Origin: an uncultured Psychroserpens sp.
GTDB taxonomy: Bacteria > Bacteroidota > Bacteroidia > Flavobacteriales > Flavobacteriaceae
Length of the DNA stretch: 64,000 nt
Assembly (NCBI RefSeq): GCF_947492715.1
Contig: NZ_CANLNS010000010.1
Coordinates: 1 to 64,000, forward strand
Direction of reading: 5' to 3'
The translations under genes were made by a program, and so were the position numbers. Shown piece after piece: positions 1 through 9,400 of the stretch. Every line of letters starts with the position of its first letter. The stretch's first letter is position 1. Under the pieces are notes generated by a model. It was not told the origin of the DNA and did no database searches. It saw only the letters and a program-made list of their open reading frames with translations.

Positions 1-746
1 CCATCATCATAAGTCCACGTCACTATTGTTGTTGTCCCTTCGCCTGAAATTGGAAGTGTTGCATTATGACTTACAGTTACTGTACCTCCACAATTATCTG
101 TAGCTGTTGGTGCTGTTAAACTTGTCACTTCACATTCTGCTGTGATATCTGATAAACTCACTGCATCTGGTGTTGGTGCTGTCGTGTCATCAATACTAAA
201 GGTTGTGCTGTAATTCGCTCCTCCATTGTTTGCATAATGCGTACCACTACCTGATGTATATGTAAAATCGGCATGTGTAAACACTTCAATAACATAAGTT
301 GTATTGACACTTAGGCCTGCTAAAACATTAATATTAGCACCTGTAGTTTGCCACGTTTGATCATTACTTGTTCCTCCGCAATGCAGCGCTGTTAAATCAT
401 CACTAGTATAAAATATTTGTGTTGTAGTAAATACAGGTGGCGTTGTACCTTGTTCGTAAATTCTATAGCTTAACCAACCATTAGTAATGTTATCTGTACC
501 ACATTTGTAGGTCTTATTTTCTGCACCATTTAGAATCAAAGTGCTACTACAGTCAAAAGTACCTAAAGCACTTGGCGCATTAAAATCTGGATTTGCAGTA
601 GTGGCCTGCAAATCATAAAATACATTTCCAGAATTATCCTTATTTAAAACGAGGTAACTCTCAAAAATTCCAGATTGTGCATTTGAGGCTATATTTCCGA
701 AGGCAAAAAGCGCAATTGCGCTCAATATTAAACGTACTCCTTTCAT
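1..746 (-). CDS. Secreted protein with Ig/HYR-like repeat region (partial, C-terminus outside window)
   Basis: The reading frame opens at an ATG (complement of 744-746) and runs off the left edge, giving about 248 residues. The first 23 residues form a signal peptide ending in SNAQ. Residues about 25-190 are an unrecognised Thr/Asn-rich extracellular region with several Cys. From about residue 195 (DTTAPTPDAVS) the sequence has the pattern of HYR/Ig-like repeats, with TAPTATDNCGG and a TWTYDDG end. Such repeats are usual in long Bacteroidota surface proteins that end in a T9SS sorting domain, but that end is not visible here. The role is probably adhesive or structural; no catalytic motif is seen. 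Confidence 0.75.
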   Translation of the reverse strand, partial: MKGVRLILSAIALFAFGNIASNAQSGIFESYLVLNKDNSGNVFYDLQATTANPDFNAPSALGTFDCSSTLILNGAENKTYKCGTDNITNGWLSYRIYEQGTTPPVFTTTQIFYTSDDLTALHCGGTSNDQTWQTTGANINVLAGLSVNTTYVIEVFTHADFTYTSGSGTHYANNGGANYSTTFSIDDTTAPTPDAVSLSDITAECEVTSLTAPTATDNCGGTVTVSHNATLPISGEGTTTIVTWTYDD

Positions 747-978
747 CGTTAATATCTTTTAATAGGTTAAGCAACACACATAACAGTATTAATCATAAAA
801 GGATTAAACCATCATGAATGTAAATTTGGTTACTAATTTTGGGCTATTAATCAATGGAGGGATAATTAAAATTAAGGATAAGTGCATCATTTGTACTATT
901 TATTCGCCAAAATGCCAAAATTCACTTTTAACGTTGATTTTCAGACATATAATACACAAAACAGCGGTAAAATGCCAT

Positions 979-2385
979 TTAGACTTTTTTCAGTTTCCAG
1001 CGTCCTTTTTTAAACCAGATAATGGCAATTATGGAGATTAATACTTCGGCCAGAACAATGGCTAAAAAGACACCCATTGGCCCGAAATCGAAAGTCAGTG
1101 CCATGAGATAAGCAAAAGGAAGTTGAAACAACCAGAAGCAAATAAAATTAATTGCCGTTGGCGTCAAAGTATCGCCTGCACCATTAAACGAATTAATCAC
1201 TACCATACCATAAGCATAGAAAATATAACCTGCTGCGATTACTCTTAAACAGAGGCTTCCATTTTCAACAACATTAGGTTCCTGCGTAAACCAAGAAATA
1301 ATTTCGGGTGCAAAAACCAAATAAGCAATAGAAACGATTCCCATAAAATAAGCGCAGTACTTCCCTGTTTTCCAAACCGATTGCTCTGCACGTTCTGGCT
1401 GTCCAGCACCAAGGTTTTGTCCGACCAGTGTGGCAGCAGCGTTGCTCATTCCCCAAGCAGGCATAAACGTAAACATCATCACACGAATGGCAATAGTATA
1501 TCCAGCAAGTACTTCGCTACCAAATTCGCTCATAATTCGCATTAAAAACACCCACGACGATGTTCCTATAAGAAATTGGCCAATACCACCTAAAGAGACC
1601 TTGATAAGATTGAGCATAACCCCGACTCTCAGAACGATATCTTTGAGTCTGACTTTAATTTTACTCCATCCATAAAAGAGCACGAAAAGCTGGAAAATCA
1701 CTGCTGATCCTCTACCAATAGTGGTTGCAATGGCGGCCCCTTCTACGCCATAAGCAGGAATTGGTCCGAAGCCAAAAATAAACATGGGATCCAATATGAT
1801 GTTCAGTCCGTTAGATACAATCAAAGTCCACATAGCAATAGACGCATCACCAGCGCCTCTAAATACGGCATTGATTAAAAAGAGTAACATAATCGTCACA
1901 TTTCCACCTAAAAGCACCTGAGTATAACCGTAACCTTCAGCGATAAGATCGGGTTCGCCTCCCATGAGCGCTAAAATTTCCTTCGGAAATAGGATACCCA
2001 CTACACTAATAATGGCAGACACCGCGACTCCTAAAATAATCACTTGAACCGCTGCTTGCGACGCACCTTCTTTATCTTTTTCTCCTATACGACGAGCGAC
2101 AATTGCAGTTGCGGCCATACTGAGACCAATGGCAACGGCATAAACAAGGGTCACTACCGATTCGGTTAGCCCAATTGTAGCGACGGCATTGACACTCACT
2201 TTAGAGACATAGAAAATATCGACTACAGCGAAAATGGATTCCATGAGCATTTCAAGAATCATAGGAATAGAAAGCATAAAGACTGCTTTTCGGATGCTTC
2301 CAGTAGTGAATTCTTGTTCTTTACCTGAAACGGCTTGTTTGAGGTAACTAAAAAATTGTTTAATTGATATGTTTGATTTTGACAT
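979..2385 (-). CDS. MATE family multidrug efflux transporter
   Basis: This 468-residue polytopic membrane protein has the length and layout of MATE exporters: a short cytoplasmic N-terminus (about 35 residues) followed by about 12 hydrophobic segments in two similar halves. Motifs such as KAVFMLSIPMILEMLMES at the first helix and VGQNLGAGQPERAEQS in the second half are characteristic. MATE proteins export organic cations or drugs in exchange for Na+ or H+; the substrate cannot be read from sequence. The gene stands alone, divergent from the HAD gene on its 5' side. An alternative would be another MOP-superfamily flippase, which is less likely given the loop motifs. Confidence 0.9.
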   Translation of the reverse strand: MSKSNISIKQFFSYLKQAVSGKEQEFTTGSIRKAVFMLSIPMILEMLMESIFAVVDIFYVSKVSVNAVATIGLTESVVTLVYAVAIGLSMAATAIVARRIGEKDKEGASQAAVQVIILGVAVSAIISVVGILFPKEILALMGGEPDLIAEGYGYTQVLLGGNVTIMLLFLINAVFRGAGDASIAMWTLIVSNGLNIILDPMFIFGFGPIPAYGVEGAAIATTIGRGSAVIFQLFVLFYGWSKIKVRLKDIVLRVGVMLNLIKVSLGGIGQFLIGTSSWVFLMRIMSEFGSEVLAGYTIAIRVMMFTFMPAWGMSNAAATLVGQNLGAGQPERAEQSVWKTGKYCAYFMGIVSIAYLVFAPEIISWFTQEPNVVENGSLCLRVIAAGYIFYAYGMVVINSFNGAGDTLTPTAINFICFWLFQLPFAYLMALTFDFGPMGVFLAIVLAEVLISIIAIIWFKKGRWKLKKV

Positions 2386-2702
2386 GATTGTTGGTTGTAA
2401 AAGTAAATACTACCAAAAGCCTAACAGCTGATGGTTAAAAAAATCACTGATTAAGTGATGTATGGCGAAGTGTGAGCTTAAACAATCATAAGTCAAAGGT
2501 GCGGAATTATTTTTAGATTTCAAAATTTGACGTTTTTAGACTATTTCGGATGGGCTTCATTCGTTCATAAAACAGTTTTTTATCAAAAATCACATTTCGT
2601 CGAACATAAATGCGGGTCAACCCTTTACTTCTACATTTCTGGTCTGAAAGTATTGATTATCAATATGTATTTATATATATTCGTAATGCTAATTAATTCA
2701 AC
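2386..2702. other. Intergenic region between divergent MATE and HAD genes
   Basis: These 317 bases hold no credible gene. A short stem (ATCACT, 4-nt loop, AGTGAT) lies near 2443-2458. A perfect palindrome, ATTGATtATCAAT, lies at 2652-2664 just upstream of the HAD promoter candidate. An open frame across 2527-2850 has no family signature and overlaps the HAD start out of frame, so I do not call it. Confidence 0.5.
2652..2683 (+). promoter_or_regulatory. Candidate Bacteroidota-type promoter of the HAD gene
   Basis: ATTG at 2652-2655 is followed 20 bases later by TATATTCG at 2676-2683, one mismatch from the consensus TAnnTTTG. The HAD start codon is 19 bases downstream, a normal leader length. 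The -33 half overlaps a small palindrome. Confidence 0.35.
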
Positions 2703-3374
2703 ATGTTCAAAGCCGCCTTATTTGATATGGACGGAGTCATTGTCGATTCTGAACCATTACATCATAAAGCCTACTACCAAATGTTTGACGATGTCAACAT
2801 CCAAGTCTCAGACGAGCTCTACGCCTCATTTACGGGTCAGTCTACCTTAGAGATTTGCAAACAACTCATCGCTCATTTTAAATTACCCTTGGGTCCACAA
2901 ACCTTAGTAGATATAAAGCGCTATCATTTTAAACAACTGTTTGATACAGATACCTCTTTAAAATTACTAGATGGTGTTTTAGACCTTATCAAGGATTACC
3001 ACAGTCATGGTATGGCATTGGTGCTCGCTTCATCGGCGTCTATGGTTAATATCAATCGTATTTTTGAACGCTTTGATCTTGATCAATACTTTGTTGCCAA
3101 AATTTCGGGTGCTGATCTTAAAAAGTCAAAACCACACCCTGAGATTTTTGAGAAAGCCGCTGAGCTTTCTGGTCATATGTCTAAAGACTGTTTTGTTATA
3201 GAAGACTCTACCAACGGTATTGCTGCGGCTAAAGCGGCAGGTATTTATTGTATTGGTTATGATAGTCTCCATAGTGAAGATCAAGATTACACTAAAGCCG
3301 ATTTGGTGGTGTCTGATTTTGCTGATATCGCTTATGCTCGGTTAAAAATGATTTCTGCCACAACCAATGCTTAA
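2703..3374 (+). CDS. HAD family hydrolase, beta-phosphoglucomutase-like
   Basis: This is a 223-residue HAD phosphatase of the beta-phosphoglucomutase/phosphatase subgroup. Motif I is FDMDGVIVDSEPLHHKAY (residues about 7-24) with both catalytic Asp, motif II is the Ser in LASSAS near residue 110, Lys of motif III is in KKSKPHPEIF, and motif IV is IEDSTNGIAAAKAAG. A helical cap follows motif I. The substrate is likely a small phosphosugar, but substrate is not predictable within this subgroup. The DUF2188 gene starts 3 bases after the stop, so the two are probably co-transcribed. Confidence 0.88.
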   Translation: MFKAALFDMDGVIVDSEPLHHKAYYQMFDDVNIQVSDELYASFTGQSTLEICKQLIAHFKLPLGPQTLVDIKRYHFKQLFDTDTSLKLLDGVLDLIKDYHSHGMALVLASSASMVNINRIFERFDLDQYFVAKISGADLKKSKPHPEIFEKAAELSGHMSKDCFVIEDSTNGIAAAKAAGIYCIGYDSLHSEDQDYTKADLVVSDFADIAYARLKMISATTNA

Positions 3375-3377
3375 CTT

Positions 3378-3665
3378 ATGTCAAAGCAAAACGCTATAGC
3401 CAAGGAAATACAGAAACTTATTGAAGCCATCCTTAAAGCCTTAGGCTATGGTAGCTCCAGAAAACGTACATGGCATCAACATGTCGTTCCTTATGAAGAT
3501 GGTTGGGCTGTGCGTCGAGAAGGCAATAAACGGATCACTTCCAAACACCGAAAACAAAGTACAGCTATTACTAAAGCCAAAGTTTTAGCCAAACGCCATA
3601 AGGCCGATGTGATCATTCATCGTGAAAGTGGTGGGATTCGTGAGCGGTTGAGTTATGGGGATTGA
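3378..3665 (+). CDS. DUF2188 domain-containing protein
   Basis: This small basic protein of 95 residues has the DUF2188 pattern: WHQHVVPYEDGWAVRREGN, then an alanine/lysine helix (ITKAKVLAKRHKAD) and a final HRESGGIRERLSYGD. The N-terminal 30 residues are Lys-rich and variable. Function of the family is unknown; the charge suggests nucleic-acid contact, which is inference. It follows the HAD gene by 3 bases. Its last 22 codons and 3' flank are duplicated 303 bases downstream, so a second copy of this gene once lay here. Confidence 0.85.
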   Translation: MSKQNAIAKEIQKLIEAILKALGYGSSRKRTWHQHVVPYEDGWAVRREGNKRITSKHRKQSTAITKAKVLAKRHKADVIIHRESGGIRERLSYGD

Positions 3666-3738
3666 TGAACTTACTAATCTGAATTCAATAAAGGACATTC
3701 TTTTTTCCATTGATGAAAAAAGAAACAAAAAAATCTAG
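3600..3738 (+). repeat. Direct repeat, copy 1 (3' end of DUF2188 gene plus flank)
   Basis: This 139-base segment runs from the last 22 codons of the DUF2188 gene through its stop to an AAATCTAG boundary. It recurs at 3903-4041 with about four mismatches. The non-coding part holds a small stem, CTTTTTTC ... GAAAAAAG, just before the palindromic element begins. Confidence 0.9.
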
Positions 3739-3868
3739 GCTGCATTTTTAGTTCTTGAAAACCTGTCTACAAGGTTTTATCATGCACATGGCAAACGCTT
3801 CGCTAGGCCATGCTCCTCTGCCCTAAACCAACCTTGTCTTGGTTTTACTACGAACTAAAACTGAGGCC
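3738..3868. repeat. Long imperfect palindromic element B
   Basis: The left arm begins GGCTGCATTTTTAGTTC and the right arm ends GAACTAAAACTGAGGCC, so the outer ends pair. A further block of the arms (AAAACC and GGTTTT, then ACAAGG and CCTTGT) also pairs, and an inner hairpin (GCACATGGC with GCCATGC) fills the centre. Total length is about 131 bases with no coding content. It starts exactly where the 139-base direct repeat ends. Confidence 0.7.
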
Positions 3869-3902
3869 ATTTAAGCAACTGAATAGTAATTCTTTGATAA
3901 AC

Positions 3903-3968
3903 AAGGCTTATGTGATTATTCATCGCGAAAGTGGTGGGATTCGTGAGCGGTTGAGTTATGGGGATTGA
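3903..3968 (+). pseudogene. Remnant of a second DUF2188 gene (C-terminal fragment)
   Basis: Translation in the matching frame gives KAYVIIHRESGGIRERLSYG, Asp, stop, nearly identical to the end of the intact neighbour. No start codon or upstream homologous sequence remains; the 5' part has been replaced by element B. It is read as a decayed tandem duplicate. Confidence 0.75.
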
Positions 3969-4041
3969 TGAACTTACTAATCTGAATTCAATAAAGGACA
4001 TTCTTTTTTCCATTGATGAAAAAAGAAACAAAAAAATCTAG
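3903..4041 (+). repeat. Direct repeat, copy 2
   Basis: Second copy of the 139-base repeat, offset 303 bases from copy 1. Differences are at the codons GCC/GCT and GAT/TAT, plus two silent changes (ATC/ATT and CGT/CGC). The silent changes suggest the copy diverged while still coding. It again ends at AAATCTAG, immediately before a second palindromic element. Confidence 0.9.
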
Positions 4042-4180
4042 CCTCAACTTTAAATCTTACCCAATACCGAATTAAAAGCTAAACAAAAAGAACTCAATTT
4101 TGCTACTCGCAAAACCTCAAACAGCTTTTTGCTTTTAACGTTTTCTGCTTCGATTGGGTCCCAAGTTTTAAACTTAGGGC
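4041..4180. repeat. Long imperfect palindromic element C
   Basis: The left arm starts GCCTCAACTTTAAATCTT and the right arm ends AAGTTTTAAACTTAGGGC; between them ACCCAAT pairs with ATTGGGT, and TTAAAAGC with GCTTTTAA. It occupies the same position relative to repeat copy 2 as element B does to copy 1. The bodies of B and C differ, but both open with GGCT or GCCT and close with the complement. Confidence 0.7.
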
Positions 4181-4446
4181 ACTTTTTAGATTGTTAGACT
4201 TTTAAAACAACCGTTTTCAGAAATAGTGAGCAAATAAATAAGCCAAATTAGATTGCACTAGGAAATCTTTCCTACAGAAATATTGACACTCTATCTATTA
4301 ATCAAATAAAAGCGAGCGTCACGCAGTGACTTCCTAATAAACGGTTTTGATCTTTTGATTCGTTTATTCTTATGCTCATATTTTATAGAACTCATGATGT
4401 GCTTCGCAGTTTGTATCAAGACAAAATGAATGAATAAAAAGAAAAA
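4181..4446. other. Non-coding stretch between palindromes and mscL
   Basis: No open frame with a family signature is present. A small palindrome, GTCACGCAGTGAC, lies near 4318. The segment also carries a short A-rich tail after the mscL stop. I see no RNA gene or promoter that I would defend. Confidence 0.4.
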
Positions 4447-4887
4447 CTACTTCCCCTTCAACAACGCATTTTGCTCCTCCATTAAATCGGTAAGTTTCGA
4501 CAATAACTCAATATCTTTAGGCGTTGCCACAACCTCATCTTTAGGATCTTGTGCTCTCGTTCTTAATTTATTCATGGCTTTTACTACAAGAAACACGGTT
4601 AAACCTACAATAAGAAAATCTAAAGCTGTTTCAAATAAAACGCCATATTCTATAGCAACCTCCTGCGCTGTAACCTCACCTTGCCCATTGGTTATCGCAT
4701 CTCTTAGAACAAACTTCTGATCCTGAAAATTAAGTCCGTCGGTCATTAACGACAATGGCGGCATAAACACTTTTTTTACAAGTACATCAATCACTTTATT
4801 AAATGCGGCTCCTATGATAATACCTATGGCCATATCCATCATATTGCCTTTAACTGCAAACTCTTTAAACTCCTTTAAAATCTTCAT
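4447..4887 (-). CDS. mscL: Large-conductance mechanosensitive channel MscL
   Basis: A 146-residue inner-membrane channel that opens under membrane tension to release solutes on osmotic downshock. The N-terminus MKILKEFKEFAVKGNMMDMA and the TM1 motif AIGIIIGAAFNKVIDVLV are signatures of MscL. TM2 lies near residues 90-112 (DFLIVGLTVFLVVKAMNKL), followed by the cytoplasmic helix ending ALLKGK. The frame is open for 22 more codons upstream, but family alignment places the start at the ATG at 4885-4887, which is preceded by AAAAGG. The gene lies alone, divergent from the glycosidase gene. Confidence 0.95.
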   Translation of the reverse strand: MKILKEFKEFAVKGNMMDMAIGIIIGAAFNKVIDVLVKKVFMPPLSLMTDGLNFQDQKFVLRDAITNGQGEVTAQEVAIEYGVLFETALDFLIVGLTVFLVVKAMNKLRTRAQDPKDEVVATPKDIELLSKLTDLMEEQNALLKGK

Positions 4888-5048
4888 CCTTTTGTATTTT
4901 TGGTTACTCGATGTCAAAGGTATTTGAATTAGGTATGAGATACAATACCTCAATGTGCTTTGTAAAACAAAAGTGTTAATTCATAGGATACGTTTCCATT
5001 TTAAGCTTATAGTTGTATTTTTAAATTACAGTTTCTCAAGATTAGTTA

Positions 5049-6434
5049 ATGGCAACAAAACAACAGTTTTTAAAACGACTCAACCAATTCCTTCTATGGT
5101 ATGTCATAGGCGTCATTATCTTAATCATTTTTGTAGTGATTGTCATTCTTATCAATGATATTGAACGTGGCAAACAGACCAGCATTTTTTTTCAAATACT
5201 AGGACGCTTTTTTAAATTCATACCCACATATTTTGCACTTGTTATTCCTTATCTTTTATTCCTCCTCATACGTTCTATAGTTAGAGATTTTAAAAAAAGT
5301 AGGTTCTTAGGGTTATTAAAAGGTGTAGGCTTAAAGATTGTACTTCCTGTTTTAATATTTTGGATGGGAAAGGCAGGCATTGATCACTACCGATTAACAG
5401 AAAACTTCGATTATACTTGGGATTACAGCATTGAAAACAAAGATTCTAGTGTTAGAAATTTATATGCTAAAGACAAGAAACAACGCGGATTTCATATTTT
5501 CGGAAGTTCAAATGATTCTATTTCGTTTGAAATTTTAAAAACTAACAATGTCGAATGGCTTACCTATGTTCCTTTTATATCTCAGGAACACTACGATAAA
5601 CCTACATTAAGAAAACGATCTGTGCTTGATGACTCTACGGGAAGGTACCAGCATTGGAAACACAGAAAGGAACGTGCCCAAGCCTACGGATTTAAAATCA
5701 TGCTTAAACCACATATCTGGCTTCAAAACAGAGAGAATGGTGCTTGGCGCTCAGATATTAATATGGCTACTGAAGACGAATGGGATCAATGGTTTGAAGA
5801 TTATAGTCAATATATATTGGACTATGCTGTTCTTGCTGAAACTTTAAACATTGAACTATTTTGCATTGGTACCGAATTACACAAAACTGTTTTAGAGCAG
5901 CCCGAACGCTGGGAAAGGCTTATTTCTGAAATTAGAAACGTCTACTCTGGAAAGCTAACATATGGTGCCAATTGGAATCAAGAGGTTGATGACATCCCTT
6001 TTTGGGATGCGCTAGATTTTATTGGCATTCAGGCGTATTATCCTATTGCAACAAATGAAAACCCTGAATTATTAGAGCTCGAAAACGGCTGGAATCAACA
6101 TATAGCTTATTTAGAGGAACTTCATAAAAAATATCAGAAGCCTATTCTATTTACCGAATTAGGCTATAAGTCAACCGCAGATGCTGGTATCAAACCTTGG
6201 GAATGGAATAACTTAAGCAATTCATTTCATAAAAAGATTTCCAAACGTACACAAGCCTTATGTTACCAGGCATTTTTTAATACAATATGGCAAAAGCCTT
6301 GGTTTGAAGGTGCGCATTTATGGGAATGGCAATCATCTAGAAATGATAGTGATGGTAACAATAATGCTTTTGTGGTACAAGGTAAACCAGCACTTAATGT
6401 CATTGCCAAAGGGTTTAAAAAAGTAACCGATTAA
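5049..6434 (+). CDS. Membrane-anchored glycoside hydrolase, GH113-like (beta-mannanase family)
   Basis: The 461-residue protein starts with about three hydrophobic segments (roughly residues 13-36, 55-77 and 90-108), followed by a TIM-barrel domain. The motifs fit GH113: FGSSNDS at the barrel start, IMLKPHIWL, the acid/base Glu in FCIGTELHKT (about residue 276), LTYGANWNQEV, the ALDFIGIQAYYPI strand, and the nucleophile Glu in PILFTELGYKS (about residue 370). Characterised GH113 members cut beta-1,4-mannan or gluco/galactomannan. The multi-helix anchor is unusual. No TonB/SusCD pair or other CAZyme lies nearby, so it is not a classical polysaccharide utilisation locus. Substrate is inference. 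Confidence 0.8.
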   Translation: MATKQQFLKRLNQFLLWYVIGVIILIIFVVIVILINDIERGKQTSIFFQILGRFFKFIPTYFALVIPYLLFLLIRSIVRDFKKSRFLGLLKGVGLKIVLPVLIFWMGKAGIDHYRLTENFDYTWDYSIENKDSSVRNLYAKDKKQRGFHIFGSSNDSISFEILKTNNVEWLTYVPFISQEHYDKPTLRKRSVLDDSTGRYQHWKHRKERAQAYGFKIMLKPHIWLQNRENGAWRSDINMATEDEWDQWFEDYSQYILDYAVLAETLNIELFCIGTELHKTVLEQPERWERLISEIRNVYSGKLTYGANWNQEVDDIPFWDALDFIGIQAYYPIATNENPELLELENGWNQHIAYLEELHKKYQKPILFTELGYKSTADAGIKPWEWNNLSNSFHKKISKRTQALCYQAFFNTIWQKPWFEGAHLWEWQSSRNDSDGNNNAFVVQGKPALNVIAKGFKKVTD

Positions 6435-6462
6435 TAAATCGACATTAGACTATACCACGACC

Positions 6463-9400
6463 TTACTTTCTATAATACTTCGCATATTTAAGATAAGCTA
6501 GAAATCCGAGAACTGCTATTATTCCTAAGGCGATAGCAATATATTGGTAGCTCAAAATCTGCTGACCAGACTGATACGAATGTAATCCTGAAAGGTAAAA
6601 ATTCACACCAAAATAGGTAAATAGAATGCTCGCAAACGCAATGATTGATGCAAAGTTAAATCCGTAACGACCACGAAGCCCAGGAATTAATCGCATATGA
6701 ATCACGAAGGCATAAACCATAATACTAATGAGTGCCCAAGTTTCTTTAGGATCCCAACCCCAATAACGTCCCCAACTTTCATTAGCCCACATACCACCAA
6801 GGAAATTCCCTATAGTAAGCATCACTAAACCAACCGTTAATGCCATTTCGTTAATCACAGTAAGTTCTTTAATATTGAGTAGCATTTTATCCTTGTTTTT
6901 GCTTGTTGTAAATGTCATAAGCAATAACACAGTTATTCCTAAAATCATACCTAGAGCGAATGGTCCATAACTCGCTACAATTACAGCAACATGAATCATA
7001 AGCCAATAACTATCTAATACAGGTTGTAGGTTGGCAATAGCAGGATCCATCCAGTTCCAATGTGCAACCATTAAAATCATAGAGGTTACAAAAGCTCCTG
7101 CAGCAGTAGTTAAATATGAAGTGCTCTTCCCTCCTAGTATTCCTGATATAATTGATAGGATGTTTGAACTTATAGAATTGGAAAGTAATAGTCCAAAAAG
7201 CATCGTTGCCCAAGCCACATAAATCATAGATTCATAAGCATCACTCCAAGGTGCATGACCAGAAATGTACCAACGTACAACTAGACCAGCAGTATGCAAT
7301 AAAAACAGTCCTAAAATCACATATCCCAAAACCTTGACACTTACATCGACAAACTTACTCTTACTACTAAATATCTGCACGATTAACAGGATAAACAACA
7401 CTGTTCCTGCGTACATATACCAGCTAAAGAGTTTTTTAAAGATATCGTACTTATTATAGAGGATTTCAGTTTTTATCTTATCGTCGCTAAGCATCACTTC
7501 GCTACCTAACTTGGCTTGACTACTTTTAAATCCGTTTAATAACTTATTGGCCAATTCATAATTTCCTGTTTCTTTGGCTTTATACAGTTCGCTTAAATAG
7601 AAGCCAAAACTACTCTGAATAAACTTTCCGTAGATAGAATCTTTAATTTGAGGTTTATAAGATTCGTTATACTCTACAGGAGAAATCCATGTGTTCTTTT
7701 CATCGTTAGGCACAGGGAATATTTTAATAGAACGACCATCCAAAGTATTAAATAACAAACTCATACGATCATAAGCCTCTTTAAATTCCTTCTGAAAACC
7801 ATTAGGTATTTCGGCAGCATAGGCTTCCTCTAGGTAAGGGCCTAACTTATTACGACCATCATCTGTTAGAAAATCTGTGATAGATACATATTTTTTATCT
7901 TTTGAAACACCAATAATTTTTCGAATGGAATCTCCTTTTCGTTTTGGTAAATAAATGATAGGAACGTTATACCAAAATAAAGGGCTCTCCTGCATTGAGA
8001 GTAATACCTGATTGGCATCAAATTCTTCGTAATGATCCTGTTTACTTAGCTTACGTAATACTTCTGAAGCAAACGTATTCATTGGCATCATTCGTCCGCT
8101 ATAATCTTGTATCACCAACTCTCCAAACTGATCGGAATGTGCTTTGGGTGTAATATTAGCACGAATCACAGAGTCGATTGTCGTTTTTGACGGACGCTCG
8201 ATTTTTACTTTCGGACTGCTCGTATGGTCATGTCCATCGTGCTCAGAATGTTCCTCTTGAGCAAAACCAAATAACCCAAAACATAATAAGAATACAGTGA
8301 GTGCTTTTGATTTCTTATCCTTTAGTTTTTTCAGCATCCTTTTCAAATCTGCAAATCGCGTATTACGATCAAATAAAATGGCCATTAAACCTAAGTATAA
8401 AAGCATATATCCGAAATAGGTTACCCAAGTTCCCCATTGGTCGTGATTTACAGAAAGTTTAGTTCCCTTTTCGTCAGGATAGAAACTTGCCTGAAAGAAA
8501 CGATAGCCACTTTCATCTAAAATATTATTCATAAAGATGCGATAATCGTAGGCTTCTTCATTAGGTTTTATAACAGTAACTTCACTCGCAAATGCCGAAA
8601 AATTATCTTCTGTACCTGGATAACGTTCAGCAATAAAATCGTTGAGTTTTATACTAAATGGCAATTCTTTAACGATAGAACCATACTTAACTGCAATATC
8701 TAAACCACCAACATTAATTTGTTCAAATCGCCCATTAACGTACTGTCCTCCTAAAAGATTAACTGTTTTAGTTTCACCATTAACAGTGACATTAGCTTCA
8801 ATACCATCTTCCCTACTTCTTAGTAATTGCGATTTTTTAACAACACCAAAAGTTCCTTGCATAACAGGCTTAGGAAATACCATAGCCATGTTGCCAATTT
8901 GATATCTAGAGCGCAACGCTAAGGGCTGAATGGAATCTTTAACCAATACTCCAGTGGCCTGTGTTGCCATGGTCATATAATCCCCTTCAAATGGAGATTC
9001 TATAAATAACTGACGTTCTTTTGTAGTAATATTTATCGCGCCCTTTTTAGGATTGTTAAGTGTAAAAACTATATTGTGAATAAGGGCTTCTTGTCCATCT
9101 TTTATAAAATGACTGTGAGATCCATCATCACCAGCTTCAACCAATTTTAAATAACGATCACCTTTGTCACCAGGAATAATATCGAGTTCGGCGTCCTTTA
9201 CAAACTTCTTAACTTCTATCGAAACAGGAGTTCCGTTATATTCGGTATTAATTTTAAAATCGTTGTCTAGGCGTTCAGAAAAATCTACACGTTTTTGAAC
9301 CACGCGACGTTGCTGCTCACCATTAACAACTAAATCGCCATCAATAAAAGCCGTCACATAAATATCTCTAGTGAGATAGGTATTTTGAGTTTCTCCCTCA

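Noticed and set aside
814-1041. Open frame of 75 codons on the plus strand
   Set aside because: It has no family signal, lies partly over the 3' end of the MATE gene on the other strand, and looks like chance.
2527-2850. Open frame of 107 codons upstream of and into the HAD gene
   Set aside because: It overlaps the real HAD frame out of phase and reads through promoter-like sequence; no motif.
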